Source of the DNA: Alistipes sp.
Lineage (GTDB): Bacteria > Bacteroidota > Bacteroidia > Bacteroidales > Rikenellaceae
DNA length: 33,460 nucleotides
Assembly: GCA_019422485.1 (NCBI GenBank)
Contig: JAHZDG010000007.1
Coordinates: forward strand, 1-33,460
Direction of reading: 5' to 3'
Part shown: one piece after another, positions 10,501-18,492 of the stretch
Layout: every line of letters starts with the position of its first letter
Numbering within the stretch: position 1 is the stretch's first letter
Position numbers and translations under genes: made by a program
Notes under the pieces: model-generated
What the model was told of the DNA's origin: nothing
Databases searched by the model: none
What the model saw: only the letters and a program-made list of their open reading frames with translations

Positions 10501-11025
10501 CGAAAGATGGGCGGTGAGCAATCCTCCGGTCGGGAACATCAGTTGCATGCGGTCCCGGGCAATTTGTTCGTCGATGTATTCGGGCGTCAGGAGCGAATCG
10601 ATACGGGCATAGTCGCTTTCGGTCAGAAAATAGGGAATATGTCGGTAGAAAAAGTCGGTCACCTGAAAGATCGCTTCGTAATCGATGCGAGTCGTGAGCG
10701 TGGGAACTGTATGAAGGGTGTCGAGTCGGGTAACGGCTTCAGCGAATCGATCGACGGCTTCGGTCAACCGTTCGGGTTCGATCGAGGCGGTCGTATCCCG
10801 GGGCAGGACGATGGCAATGATGCGGTCGGAGGCTGAGATCTGTTGGTAGAGGTCGAGGGCTTTCCGGTGCGTTTGATCGACGGGCAGAAAATCCAGAATA
10901 TTCTCGTTACGCCCCAAAGACAAAGTACCGGCCAGCAACAGCAGACACACGGTGGCCAAGAGAGCGAAAAGCACCCTTTTTCTCCCTTTGAACCGATCGT
11001 ATAACCGAAGAAACAAGGCGACCAT
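7579..11025 (-). CDS. MMPL-family exporter fused to acyltransferase-like and SAM-methyltransferase-like domains
   Basis: This 1148-residue protein is the last gene of the cluster. Residues 1-810 are an MMPL/RND-type exporter: an N-terminal membrane helix (about 17-36), a periplasmic domain, a helix bundle (about 272-415) with GIAVNYPLHL (Asn339-Tyr340), a second periplasmic domain, and a second bundle (about 665-805) with FGQGDDY (Asp729-Asp730-Tyr731), the likely proton-relay site. Residues about 815-1000 resemble a lysophospholipid acyltransferase, but the catalytic HX4D is replaced by YHSAID (Tyr893 to Asp898) and no FPEGTR motif is present. Residues about 1010-1148 resemble a class I methyltransferase (NGQGEFG, 1067-1073) and match the C-terminus of the acyltransferase at 16568-17737. 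The fused layout is known in Bacteroidetes. It corresponds to the ApeM exporter and probably moves the lipid-linked polyene across the inner membrane. Confidence 0.85.
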   Translation of the reverse strand: MVALFLRLYDRFKGRKRVLFALLATVCLLLLAGTLSLGRNENILDFLPVDQTHRKALDLYQQISASDRIIAIVLPRDTTASIEPERLTEAVDRFAEAVTRLDTLHTVPTLTTRIDYEAIFQVTDFFYRHIPYFLTESDYARIDSLLTPEYIDEQIARDRMQLMFPTGGLLTAHLSQDPLQLFTPTIAKLQGFQSGLSYELYDGYILTPDRKRAIVTLQTPYGSNETQHNAQLIRLLEAAASTLPTDFTQPEIHLARAPVIAVTNAQRIKTDSLWSISIAVVLILALLLYALRSIRSLLLIGVSILFGWFFALGGLSLFRDEVSMIILGIASIIIGIAVNYPLHLLAHLRHEPNMRSTLREIISPLVIGNITTVGAFLCLVPMTAPALRDLGLFAALMLVGTILFVLIFLPHLTGKLSGKIPQEHHVWRPLSHLTLDNKPWIFGTVYLLTLLFAYFSRHTAFDTNLQHINYMTDVQRADQEAFQQLLGHEGLVPVYVASEGKNWEEALQQSESIRSQLEQTVARTPQARLQSATPYLPSQAEQQRRLERWQQFVDRHGTMIQTHMAAALRTQGFREDAFSAFDSLLQRSWSPLPWEAFQPLTASLFQGYTSHHQGTCTVVDRIDVRPEQVDSLQTVLRTQIPASYVFDVQGMNSAIAHALTNDFNFIGWSCGAIVFLFLWFSFGRLELSLLAFLPMTFSWLWILGIMELTDIQFNIVNIILATFIFGQGDDYTIFITEGLIYEYAYGRKLLASYKNSIILSALIMLIGIGTLILSRHPAMHSLAEVTIIGMFTVVGMAYLIPPFIYRWLTRQKDGTLRPCPITLRQIVLSAYFWGSLLGANLLGGLLVLCTGNRRKTLQSYLHAVARGICRHLMGIRFQASLHTETEHKLIGRYHSAIDLLLLSACFPRVVIFTDRRLPRLFGSLWKMTHSWKPLAEWPRNHHAEEYIACFADEISTLEGVVTPFCIHGSELFSDRQFLLNEGTFSIETKPALRLTQTPPALYLEQEEAAMRTQYATTHYFRKQVLARYFYKGPEIEAHARKVLKTYGCFSTWIDHVPMPRQVVLLNNGQGEFGLLFALVHPDTEVYAFEQRPDWVALARHTAALPKNLHIHPESELDKTRFTAALWYIIDPTTEQTAAYRDMNPVIIR

Positions 11026-11038
11026 CCTGAGAAATATT

Positions 11039-12166
11039 TTAGTCGTTGAGGTATTCTACGGGTGAGGCATAGATGCCTAAGAAAATATCGCGCAACATAT
11101 CGGAATCCGATACCTCGAATTGCGCCAACTGTTCGAGCCGATTGAGAAAACACTGTTTTTGCTGGGCCGAGTAGTATTGGGCGTGGCGGTTCTGTCCATA
11201 CCGCAGATCGTGGGCGATATAGTTGTTGGCCGAGAGGCGGTAGTGGCTGCGGATCGCCTTGTCGAGCAAGGCTGTAACCCGTTTATTGTACTCGTTGTGG
11301 GTGCAGGCGTCGTAGGCCCGCAGCTGATCGGCGGTGATACAGGGACTGAAACAGAGATGAACAGCCCCTTTTGGTTGCATGATGCCGGTCAGAATGCTGT
11401 TCAGGTCTTCGCCCGGCTTTTTGGTGTAGCGGGTGAACTGCGACTCGTACAACTCCAGTGCTTTCAGAATGTCGCATGGCTCCCATTCGTAGGAGATGGT
11501 GACCGGAACGATATTCAATTCGGCCAGTGCCTCGATTTTGTCGAAAGGTTTGCTCATGCCGAACATCTTAACAATCCCCTGGTCGGTCAGGTCGTTGCCG
11601 TCTTTCGTGCGGCCGTTGCGTTGGGCGATCCAGACCGATTGTCGTTTCTGGGTCAGGGTATAACGGATGTATTCCGAGCAATGAAGCGAGTGTTTGTAAA
11701 ACTCTTTTAGGTTGCCGCTGCGTTCGATGCGGAACATCTTGTTCGATTTACCGATGTCGATCACCAGTTGCGAGGACATCAGATTGGCTCCGAACGTAAT
11801 TTCGGAGGTTTCGTGGCCGTGGGTCAGCAGGATATATTGCAGCAATGAAGCGTCCAGCATGATGTCCCGGTGGTTCGAAACGAACAGGTAGCGTTTCTGG
11901 GGGTCCAGCTGGTCGACTCCTTCGTACGTAAAAGAGGTCATGCTACGTGCAATTACCTGTTCGTTAACGATTTTCATGATCTGCTCCTGCAGTTCACGGC
12001 TGGTGCGGATGGCCAGAACCCGTTGGCGTACCGTCTCGATGTTTTCGTGCGGAAAAACGTAACTGGCCAGTAACGGAAACGAGGCGCTGGTAGCGATTCG
12101 CTGCATGGCAGCGGGAATTTCATCGTCATAGTAGGGACGTATGTCGTCGAAAGCGGGATTTCTCAT
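11039..12166 (-). CDS. Cytoplasmic 1-acylglycerol-3-phosphate acyltransferase-like protein
   Basis: A 375-residue acyltransferase-fold protein with no clear membrane helix. The signature is FVSNHRDIMLD (His99 to Asp105). This has five residues between His and Asp instead of the usual four, a spacing I recall from a Bacteroidetes subfamily of this superfamily. A basic acceptor-site region (KMFRIERSGNLKEF) follows. It should transfer an acyl group from ACP or CoA to a glycerol- or sugar-linked lipid. It lies 2 bp after the ligase gene and 13 bp before the exporter gene, so it is firmly inside the operon. A likely job is loading the polyene or a fatty acid onto the lipid anchor, comparable with ApeD. 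The exact acceptor is unknown. Confidence 0.75.
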   Translation of the reverse strand: MRNPAFDDIRPYYDDEIPAAMQRIATSASFPLLASYVFPHENIETVRQRVLAIRTSRELQEQIMKIVNEQVIARSMTSFTYEGVDQLDPQKRYLFVSNHRDIMLDASLLQYILLTHGHETSEITFGANLMSSQLVIDIGKSNKMFRIERSGNLKEFYKHSLHCSEYIRYTLTQKRQSVWIAQRNGRTKDGNDLTDQGIVKMFGMSKPFDKIEALAELNIVPVTISYEWEPCDILKALELYESQFTRYTKKPGEDLNSILTGIMQPKGAVHLCFSPCITADQLRAYDACTHNEYNKRVTALLDKAIRSHYRLSANNYIAHDLRYGQNRHAQYYSAQQKQCFLNRLEQLAQFEVSDSDMLRDIFLGIYASPVEYLND

Positions 12167-12168
12167 GG

Positions 12169-13470
12169 TTATTGGCGTTTGTCGATGAATTTAACGGGTT
12201 TGCGGCTTTTGGCCGGGAAGTTGAGGGCGTGAATCTCCTCAACAGGGTGCAGTTCGATGTCGGGTGTCACCCGGATGCGGGAGCGGAAACGGTCCTTGAG
12301 ATCTTTTACGGCATCGAATTCCGGACGGTATTTCAGCCCGATCTTGACGAGTACCTGATCCGTGCCGGCTTCGCTTTCGCGTACTTCGATGACGTAGTTT
12401 TCCACGTAAGTCGTGTTGTCCAACACATCGTTCAGGGCAGGCGGATAGAGCGTAGTCCCTTTGAGCTTGATCATGTTGTGCTTGCGTCCGATCAACGGGG
12501 TCAGCCGGAAGGAGTGGCGGCCGCAGCGACAGGGCTCGGTGCGTTTGGCCGCGATGTCACCGGTGCGGAAACGCAGCAGCGGCATGCCCTCGACTCCCAG
12601 TGTTGTGACGACGATCTCCCCGTATTCGCCGTCGGGCACCGGCAGGTTGTCGGGGCCGATGATCTCGACGATAATGAGTTCAGGGTGAATGTGACCGCCG
12701 CAACCGTATTCGCATTCGGAGAACGTGGCACCCATCTCGGTGGAGGAGTAGGTGGCGAACAGATCGACGTCCCATTTGTCATGGATGCGTTTCCCGAGCA
12801 GGTTCAAAGAGAAATCCTGTTCGCGCAAACCTTCGCCGATACCGATGATGCGTCGGATGCTGCTGTTGCGGTAGTCGATGTCGTGTTCCTCGGCGTATTG
12901 GATCAGGCGAAGAATGAACGACGGTACGCACATGATGGTATCGGGTTTCAGCCGCCGGATCGTATCCCACTGCAGTTCGGGAATGCCGTTACCGACACGG
13001 ATGACACTGGCACCCAGTTCACGGATGCCGAGAAAATAGGCCAGACCCGCCATGAATCGTTTGTCGAGGGTGGTCATCAGTTGTACGATATTTCCCGGAC
13101 GAAGACCGGCGCAGGCAAACGATTTCATTTCATTGTAGGCCAGGCGTTGCAGGTCTTTTTCCGTGCACCCGAAGGTCACGGGATCGCCCAGAGTCCCCGA
13201 AGTGGTGACGTAGTCGATGATCTTTTCCCGGGGGCAGCAGAGAAACTCTTCGTTGAACAGTTGCAGGTCTTTTTTCTCCGTGAAAGGAATTTTGACCAGG
13301 TCTTCGAGGTAACGGATCTGGTCGATGTGTATTTCGTAGCGCTCGAACATGCGGTGATAGTAAACCGAATGTTCGTCGAGATAGTGCAGGGCTTGGTGCA
13401 GCAGCTCTTCCTGGTAGTGTTTGATCTCGTCGACGGAGCGATATTCGATGTCGGTTTCAGCAGGTATCAT
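12169..13470 (-). CDS. Phenylacetate-CoA ligase-like adenylate-forming enzyme
   Basis: A 433-residue AMP-binding enzyme of the PaaK type. The ATP-binding P-loop is TTSGTLGDP (89-97). The core motif ATYSSTEMG (239-247), the hinge-side FRTGD (301-305) and the C-terminal GRKHNMIKLKG (about 328-338) follow. Cysteines at 253, 257, 314 and 316 may form a metal site, as in related ligases. It should activate an aryl carboxylate as an adenylate and pass it to CoA or ACP. In this operon the obvious substrate is the aryl-acrylate (probably 4-coumarate) made by the ammonia-lyase at 29722-31257, so it would do the job of ApeH in proteobacterial aryl polyene clusters. The 51-bp gap before it is one of the largest in the operon; no internal promoter is seen. 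Confidence 0.82.
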   Translation of the reverse strand: MIPAETDIEYRSVDEIKHYQEELLHQALHYLDEHSVYYHRMFERYEIHIDQIRYLEDLVKIPFTEKKDLQLFNEEFLCCPREKIIDYVTTSGTLGDPVTFGCTEKDLQRLAYNEMKSFACAGLRPGNIVQLMTTLDKRFMAGLAYFLGIRELGASVIRVGNGIPELQWDTIRRLKPDTIMCVPSFILRLIQYAEEHDIDYRNSSIRRIIGIGEGLREQDFSLNLLGKRIHDKWDVDLFATYSSTEMGATFSECEYGCGGHIHPELIIVEIIGPDNLPVPDGEYGEIVVTTLGVEGMPLLRFRTGDIAAKRTEPCRCGRHSFRLTPLIGRKHNMIKLKGTTLYPPALNDVLDNTTYVENYVIEVRESEAGTDQVLVKIGLKYRPEFDAVKDLKDRFRSRIRVTPDIELHPVEEIHALNFPAKSRKPVKFIDKRQ

Positions 13471-13521
13471 GGTTTTTGTGTGCGGGTTTGTAGGATTAAT
13501 ATGTTGAGTAGTAAGTGTGTT

Positions 13522-15078
13522 TTATGGAATAGATGGCAGCCCGCAGGGAGGATTCGTGCGGTCGGTCGGGAAATCCGCCTCGTATTTTTCATTGATCTTG
13601 CGTAGCAGTACATGGGTTCCCATCAGAACTTCGGCCGTGTTGACGGCGGTCAGCGGAACTCCGCAGATGCCGTGCAGGTTGATGTTCTGTCCCGTGAGCA
13701 ACAGGTTGCGGATTTTGGTGACGATCGGAACCTGGGACAGGGCGATATTCTGGGCGTCTTTGCGGAAACCGTACATCGAACCCTCTTTCACGCCGTAGTA
13801 GTCGCGAATGGTCAGCGGGCTCGAGGTGTAGAGTGACTCGATCTTTTCGCGGAAGTTGGGAAAGATCTGTTCCATGCGATCGAGCATACGGTCGGCTTGT
13901 TGCCGTTTCCAGTTTTCGTAATCGGCTCCTCTTCTTCCGGTGCGGGTGCCTTCCCACGCGCGTACGGCTTCGAACGGCATGGGGGATGTAATGATCATCT
14001 TTCGGCTGAAGGGCCCCTGTTGGCTGACCGGAGGGGTCATATACATCAGACCCCGGGGCCATTGATCGTCATAACGCCCGAGTTCCCAGGCCATGCCGTG
14101 AGCCGTCTGGCAATAACCGGTGTGGTTGAGGTAGGAGAAACTGTCGGGCTTGAGTTTCAGGTAGACGGTGAAGGCCGAATAGCTGTTGGGAATCTCTTCG
14201 AGCCGCTGCCGATAAGCACGGGGCAGGGCGGCAGGATCCAGACATTTCAACAGAGAACAGGGGTGGATGGCCGAAATGTAGTGGTCGGCCGAGTAACGCT
14301 CTCCTTGGGTGGTTTCGGCATAGCGGATCATTCGCTCTTCGCAGGCGAGAGTGCGTACCTGAGCTTTGGTAAGAACCTGGCCCTGATGGTTCCGGATGAC
14401 GTCGGCCAAGGCTTCGGCCAGTTGTGAACTGCCCTCGACGAACCGATCCTCGCCGTTGATATATAGAACGTTTACTAATGCATGAATATAGGCTGGAGTA
14501 TGGTGGGCGACCCCGCCGTACATGGGGTTCATGTAGGATAGAATATCCCGTAGACTCGGGTCCTGGATATAGTGGGCGATGAATTCGTCGGCCGGTTGCA
14601 GAAACGCTTCGGAGTGTGCGAAAATCGAACGTTCCTCTTCTCGCAGGTAGAACATCCCGACTTCGGTCGAGAGTTGATACAGCGCGTCGACATAACGACG
14701 GATGGAGGTCGCTTCCCGGGGAAAACGTTCAGCAAAATAGGCAGTAAAGGCTTCCCGTCCACAGGGAATGGCATAGCGCTCGTTTTCGGAGAGATAGAGC
14801 AACGTGTCCATGCAGTCCGGGTCTGTCGCCCGCAGCTTCAGGCGATCCATGATGCCCAGGTAGTGACAGATGCGGAAAATGGAGGCTCCCTGACGCATAC
14901 CACCTAACATGTGCATGCCGGTTTCGAACTGTTCGCCGTCTCGCAGGAAGGTTTGCAACCCGCCGCCGATCGTGGCATTTTTTTCCAGCACGGTGACCCG
15001 GTAACCGTTTCGGGCCAACAGGGCCCCCGTAAATAGCCCGCCCATGCCTCCTCCTATGATGATAACCGAATCGTTCAT
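13522..15078 (-). CDS. CrtI/retinol-saturase-like FAD-dependent oxidoreductase (second copy)
   Basis: The start is set at 15078, where the ATG overlaps the TGA of the upstream gene (ATGA), although the frame is open further upstream. The 518-residue protein opens with a dinucleotide-binding loop GGGMGG (residues 9-14) and ends with the family-typical LLTGQNINLHGICGVP, the C-terminal FAD contact of phytoene desaturase and retinol saturase enzymes. It is a clear paralogue of the preceding gene. Known relatives desaturate, saturate or isomerise conjugated polyenes using FAD. Here the likely substrate is the aryl polyene chain, free or lipid-linked; the direction of the reaction cannot be told from sequence. 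No carotenoid genes (phytoene synthase, GGPP synthase) are nearby. Confidence 0.83.
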   Translation of the reverse strand: MNDSVIIIGGGMGGLFTGALLARNGYRVTVLEKNATIGGGLQTFLRDGEQFETGMHMLGGMRQGASIFRICHYLGIMDRLKLRATDPDCMDTLLYLSENERYAIPCGREAFTAYFAERFPREATSIRRYVDALYQLSTEVGMFYLREEERSIFAHSEAFLQPADEFIAHYIQDPSLRDILSYMNPMYGGVAHHTPAYIHALVNVLYINGEDRFVEGSSQLAEALADVIRNHQGQVLTKAQVRTLACEERMIRYAETTQGERYSADHYISAIHPCSLLKCLDPAALPRAYRQRLEEIPNSYSAFTVYLKLKPDSFSYLNHTGYCQTAHGMAWELGRYDDQWPRGLMYMTPPVSQQGPFSRKMIITSPMPFEAVRAWEGTRTGRRGADYENWKRQQADRMLDRMEQIFPNFREKIESLYTSSPLTIRDYYGVKEGSMYGFRKDAQNIALSQVPIVTKIRNLLLTGQNINLHGICGVPLTAVNTAEVLMGTHVLLRKINEKYEADFPTDRTNPPCGLPSIP

Positions 15079-16571
15079 GCGTTTGCTTGTTGGATTTGTT
15101 GGAAAATGACGGAAGAGCCGAGCACCTCTCCGCACGTGATCAGACTTCCGACCAAAACGCCCAAAATGCCGTGCGAATTGATGCTTTGCCCGGTCAGCAG
15201 CACATTGGGAATGCGGGTCCGGTGGGAAACACGGCTGCCGAGTCCAGCCTGTATGTCGTGCACGACGCCGTACATCGATCCATCCTCGGTTCCGGTATAG
15301 TCTCGATAGGTCAGCGGGGTGGAGGTGTAGTAACGTTCGATGTGTTGTCTCAGCCCCGGGAAATCCCGTTCGACACAAGTCAGCAACTGTTCGGCCTTGC
15401 GGTGTTTGAACGCTTCGTAGGCTTTGCCTCGGTGTCCCACGGTGGTGTCGAGCCAGGGAGTCAGGTCGCGGATCGACATGTAGGAGATGATAATGCCGCA
15501 CCGGGCGTAACGAGGATCCTGTTCGGGGCACATGTGCATGTAGAGATAGCCTTTGGGCCACTCGGTATCGGTATAGTGCTCGCAGTTCCAGGGCGAATCT
15601 CCCTGGTAGCCATAAAAATTGTAGTTTTGATAGGGAACGCTGTTTTCCTTAAATCGGAGATAGATCGAAAACCCTCCGATGGTATTCCGCAGGGCATTGA
15701 TTCGTTGACGGAAAGCCGGACGAATCAGTTCCGTGTCGAGCATTTCGAGGGTACGTTTGGGGTGGGCGCTGGAAATGACCAGATCGGCCGGATAACGATT
15801 CCCGTCGGTGGTTTCGACAGCTTGTGCCCGGGTGGAGTCGCAGTGAATTTTAGCGACTTTTTGCCGGGTGATGATTTTTCCTCCGTATTGAGAAAGGGTG
15901 TGAGCCAGCGCTTCGCTGAGTCGATCGCTGCCCCCTACGATGCGGAAGGCGCTGGGGTTGTAAAAGTCGGTGATGAAGGCATGGGTGGCAAACGAGGTGC
16001 GATCGCGTTCCGCGGCGTAGAGCGGTAGGTTGCCAACCAGAACCTCCCGCAGCAGCGGGTCGTGAATCAGGGTCTCCAGAACTTCATTGACGCTTTTTTG
16101 CTGATATTCGGTATTGATGGCCAAATTGCTACCTCCTTTCTGCAGAGCATGGAGGGTCGAAGCCCGGGCTATGCGTTCCACCAGATCGAAATAGGCTTCC
16201 AAATGGTCATGTTCGGCCGGGAATCTTTCGGACAACTCTTCGATAAAGGCTTGGCGGGTCTGGGCAAAACGGAAACGTTCTCCCCGCAGCGCGATGATTT
16301 CATATCCGGCGGGATCCATCCGACTCAGCGAAAGTCCTTCCCGCACCTCCAGGTAACGCAACAGCCGGTCGAGAACCTGCCCCGGGTCACAGCTGCCGAT
16401 AAAATGCATACCGGTTTCGAATTTGGCATTTCCCCGACGGAAACATTGCAGACAGCCTCCGATTTGGTGCTCCTGTTCGAGTACCGTAACCTGGTAGCCG
16501 TTTTTGGCCAGTATAATCCCGCAGGATAATCCTCCGAGGCCGCTTCCTATGATGACGCACTGTTTTTTCAT
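15075..16571 (-). CDS. CrtI/retinol-saturase-like FAD-dependent oxidoreductase (first copy)
   Basis: The start is set at 16571 (MKKQCVIIGSG), overlapping the stop of the acyltransferase gene as ATGA; a longer frame exists upstream but would overlap that gene by hundreds of bases. The 498-residue protein has the N-terminal GSGLGG FAD loop (9-14), a following ILAKNGYQVTVLEQ strand-helix with the acidic ribose-binding residue, and the C-terminal LLTGQSINSHGILGV segment. It is paralogous to the next gene, with similar length and motif spacing. Together the pair may act as a heterodimer or in successive steps on the polyene; this is inference. Functional names such as phytoene desaturase should be read as superfamily labels only. 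Confidence 0.83.
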   Translation of the reverse strand: MKKQCVIIGSGLGGLSCGIILAKNGYQVTVLEQEHQIGGCLQCFRRGNAKFETGMHFIGSCDPGQVLDRLLRYLEVREGLSLSRMDPAGYEIIALRGERFRFAQTRQAFIEELSERFPAEHDHLEAYFDLVERIARASTLHALQKGGSNLAINTEYQQKSVNEVLETLIHDPLLREVLVGNLPLYAAERDRTSFATHAFITDFYNPSAFRIVGGSDRLSEALAHTLSQYGGKIITRQKVAKIHCDSTRAQAVETTDGNRYPADLVISSAHPKRTLEMLDTELIRPAFRQRINALRNTIGGFSIYLRFKENSVPYQNYNFYGYQGDSPWNCEHYTDTEWPKGYLYMHMCPEQDPRYARCGIIISYMSIRDLTPWLDTTVGHRGKAYEAFKHRKAEQLLTCVERDFPGLRQHIERYYTSTPLTYRDYTGTEDGSMYGVVHDIQAGLGSRVSHRTRIPNVLLTGQSINSHGILGVLVGSLITCGEVLGSSVIFQQIQQANA

Positions 16572-17737
16572 ACGGCGGGAACGTTTAGAGGGTTGTGATC
16601 GGTTAAGATTGTCGGACATCCCTTTTCGTCGAGGCGATAGTGGAGGTCGGGGACAGGAATGCCTGATTCGTCTGCTGATAGATGCAGGTTGGCGGGCAGG
16701 GCACGGGCCTGGCGGGCGATGGCCAGACATTTCGGGTCGGATTCCAGCGCATAGACTTCGGTTTGCGGACGGACCAATGCATAAAGCAGGGCAAATTCTC
16801 CGTTGGAACAGTGATCGATGCGGATGCAGCGAACGTCGGGAGCTCCATCGATGACGGCCCGGAAATTCTCCTGTCGCTGGAGGGTCTGCCGGCAGGCCCG
16901 ACCGATTTTCCTCCCTTGAGCGCGGTATTTTTGGTAGACGTACCAAGCGTAATAATCAGCCCCTTCGCGTTCGGCACAGATTTCGGCGTAGTGGCGGATG
17001 TAGTATTTCCGGAGGTTCGAGGTGCGGGACTTGAAATTCTCTCCGTAACGGAGATCGTTGCAGGGAATACGATCGCCTATTTCGGTATACATGGCTCCTT
17101 CGCGGAGCATAAAATCGTTTTTGGGCAGGACATGTCCGATGCCGTGGAGAAAAATGGGCAGTAGATCGAGTTGCAGTTTTTCGGCCAGGTAGAAGGCCCC
17201 GCGGTGGAAACGTTGAATGCGACAATCCGGAGATCGGGTGCCTTCAGGGAAAACGACGATCGAATAGCCACGCCGAACCAGATCGGCCAATCGGTCAAGG
17301 TTGGTTTCGAGACCGTCCGAAATGGTGTAAAATTCCGCATAACGGATCAGTAAGCCGTAAATGGGGTTGCGATGGACCCAATCGTTGGTCAGTACGACCA
17401 GTTTAGGAGTCAGTCTCAGCAGGCACATCAGGTCGAGGTGGGATTGATGGTTGCTGAGAATAAGAGCCGGCTTCTCGAAGGTTTCGCCTGAGCGGTTCTG
17501 GCAGGTAAAGGTGGTTCCCGGCACGCGGTGAATGACGAAATCGGAGGCCCAACAGATGAAGCGATGCAGCCGCAACCGTTTTTTCTCCGTGGTCGGTCCG
17601 ATGTGAAAATAGAGAAACGTTGCGGGCAGAATCCACAGGAACATGTTGACGCACAGGAAGAGCAGCGAATACAGCGAGTAGGCGATTCGCTTGACCGTCA
17701 ACGGAACGGCTTCGGGCGTATGGATAGCGGCACTCAT
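16568..17737 (-). CDS. PlsC-type lysophospholipid acyltransferase with C-terminal methyltransferase-like domain
   Basis: The start chosen is 17737 (MSAAIHTPEA), because its ATG overlaps the TGA of the glycosyltransferase gene; an upstream ATG at 17794 would overlap it by 61 bp. The product is 389 residues. A membrane helix lies at about 20-45. The acyltransferase site is intact: NHQSHLD with His97 and Asp102, and FPEGTRS at 163-169. Residues about 235-389 are an extra domain with SNGEFALLYALV (311-322), ALESDPKCLAIARQA and ALPANLHL, closely matching the C-terminus of the MMPL fusion protein. With the adjacent GT2 gene it corresponds to a split version of ApeJ (fused glycosyltransferase-acyltransferase in proteobacteria). 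It probably acylates the sugar-lipid carrier at the inner membrane. Confidence 0.82.
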   Translation of the reverse strand: MSAAIHTPEAVPLTVKRIAYSLYSLLFLCVNMFLWILPATFLYFHIGPTTEKKRLRLHRFICWASDFVIHRVPGTTFTCQNRSGETFEKPALILSNHQSHLDLMCLLRLTPKLVVLTNDWVHRNPIYGLLIRYAEFYTISDGLETNLDRLADLVRRGYSIVVFPEGTRSPDCRIQRFHRGAFYLAEKLQLDLLPIFLHGIGHVLPKNDFMLREGAMYTEIGDRIPCNDLRYGENFKSRTSNLRKYYIRHYAEICAEREGADYYAWYVYQKYRAQGRKIGRACRQTLQRQENFRAVIDGAPDVRCIRIDHCSNGEFALLYALVRPQTEVYALESDPKCLAIARQARALPANLHLSADESGIPVPDLHYRLDEKGCPTILTDHNPLNVPAV

Positions 17738-18492
17738 CGTTGGCGGGTTCTGAACAGTTTTCGGGGCCAGCCGTATAGCAGGGCCAGCAGACACAGCAGG
17801 GTGTTGAGCAGGGAGATACGCAGAAAATCCCGCACTGGGCGGAAATGGCTGACGCGATCTTTCGGATAGTGGACGCGGACCGTTACCGGAAACAGTTCCA
17901 CGCCGGCCCAGGCCGAAGCGACCAGCAATTCCAGCTCGGCTTCGTAGCGGGCGGTCATCCAGCGTTCCCCTCGGATGTATTGCAGCGGATAGATTCGAAA
18001 TCCGGTTTGGGTGTCGGGCAGATTCTGTCCGGTTTGCAGCCGGAACCAGAAATTGGAAAACCGATTGGCCCAGGTGTTCCCTCGCGGCATGTTTTGATGA
18101 ACCAACGGCCGGCTGCCGACGATCAGGGCCGAGGGTTTTTCTTCGGCGGCAGCCGTCAGCAGGGGAATGTCCTCCGGAAAATGTTGCCCGTCGGCATCGA
18201 TGGTCAAAGCGTGGGTGAATCCCAAGGCGCGGGCCTGACGGAATCCGGTTCGCAGGGCATATCCTTTGCCTCGATTCCGGGTGTAGCCGATCACGGTGAC
18301 AGGCACCGGAGCCTGGGCCAGGAGAGCTGCCGTGTCGTCTGTCGAACCGTCATTGACCACGATCACATCGGGAATATGACGATAGGTCTGCGCAAGGACA
18401 GAGAGAATCGTTCCGGCGTTGTTGTACGTCGGAATAACGGCGCAGAGGCGTATCGTCGGGGCCTGTTTATCGGGCTTCGGTTGCATCGACAT
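17734..18492 (-). CDS. Family 2 glycosyltransferase
   Basis: A 252-residue GT-A fold enzyme. The nucleotide-sugar site is visible as VIPTYNNAGTI (about 19-30), NDGSTDD (47-53) and the metal-binding DADGQH (99-104). A single hydrophobic segment near the C-terminus (about 222-241) suggests membrane attachment. The sequence is most like polyprenyl-phosphate or dolichol-phosphate mannosyltransferase types. A second in-frame ATG at 18486 is an equally good start. It overlaps the upstream dehydratase gene by 26 bp and the downstream acyltransferase by 4 bp. It likely builds the glycolipid to which the polyene is joined, matching the N-terminal half of ApeJ. The sugar donor is unknown. Confidence 0.85.
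   Translation of the reverse strand: MSMQPKPDKQAPTIRLCAVIPTYNNAGTILSVLAQTYRHIPDVIVVNDGSTDDTAALLAQAPVPVTVIGYTRNRGKGYALRTGFRQARALGFTHALTIDADGQHFPEDIPLLTAAAEEKPSALIVGSRPLVHQNMPRGNTWANRFSNFWFRLQTGQNLPDTQTGFRIYPLQYIRGERWMTARYEAELELLVASAWAGVELFPVTVRVHYPKDRVSHFRPVRDFLRISLLNTLLCLLALLYGWPRKLFRTRQR

Noticed and set aside
13471..13521. Internal promoter in front of the ligase gene
   Set aside because: No TAnnTTTG element on the minus strand in the 51-bp gap.
12172..13605. 477-codon plus-strand frame across the ligase gene
   Set aside because: It is antisense to a motif-complete adenylate-forming enzyme and shows no domain; its length results from codon use of the real gene.
15079..15561. Upstream extension of the second FAD oxidoreductase (frame starting at 15561)
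   Set aside because: The flavin loop begins right at the ATG at 15078, which overlaps the previous stop; the extension would lie inside the previous gene and is Arg/Pro/His-rich.
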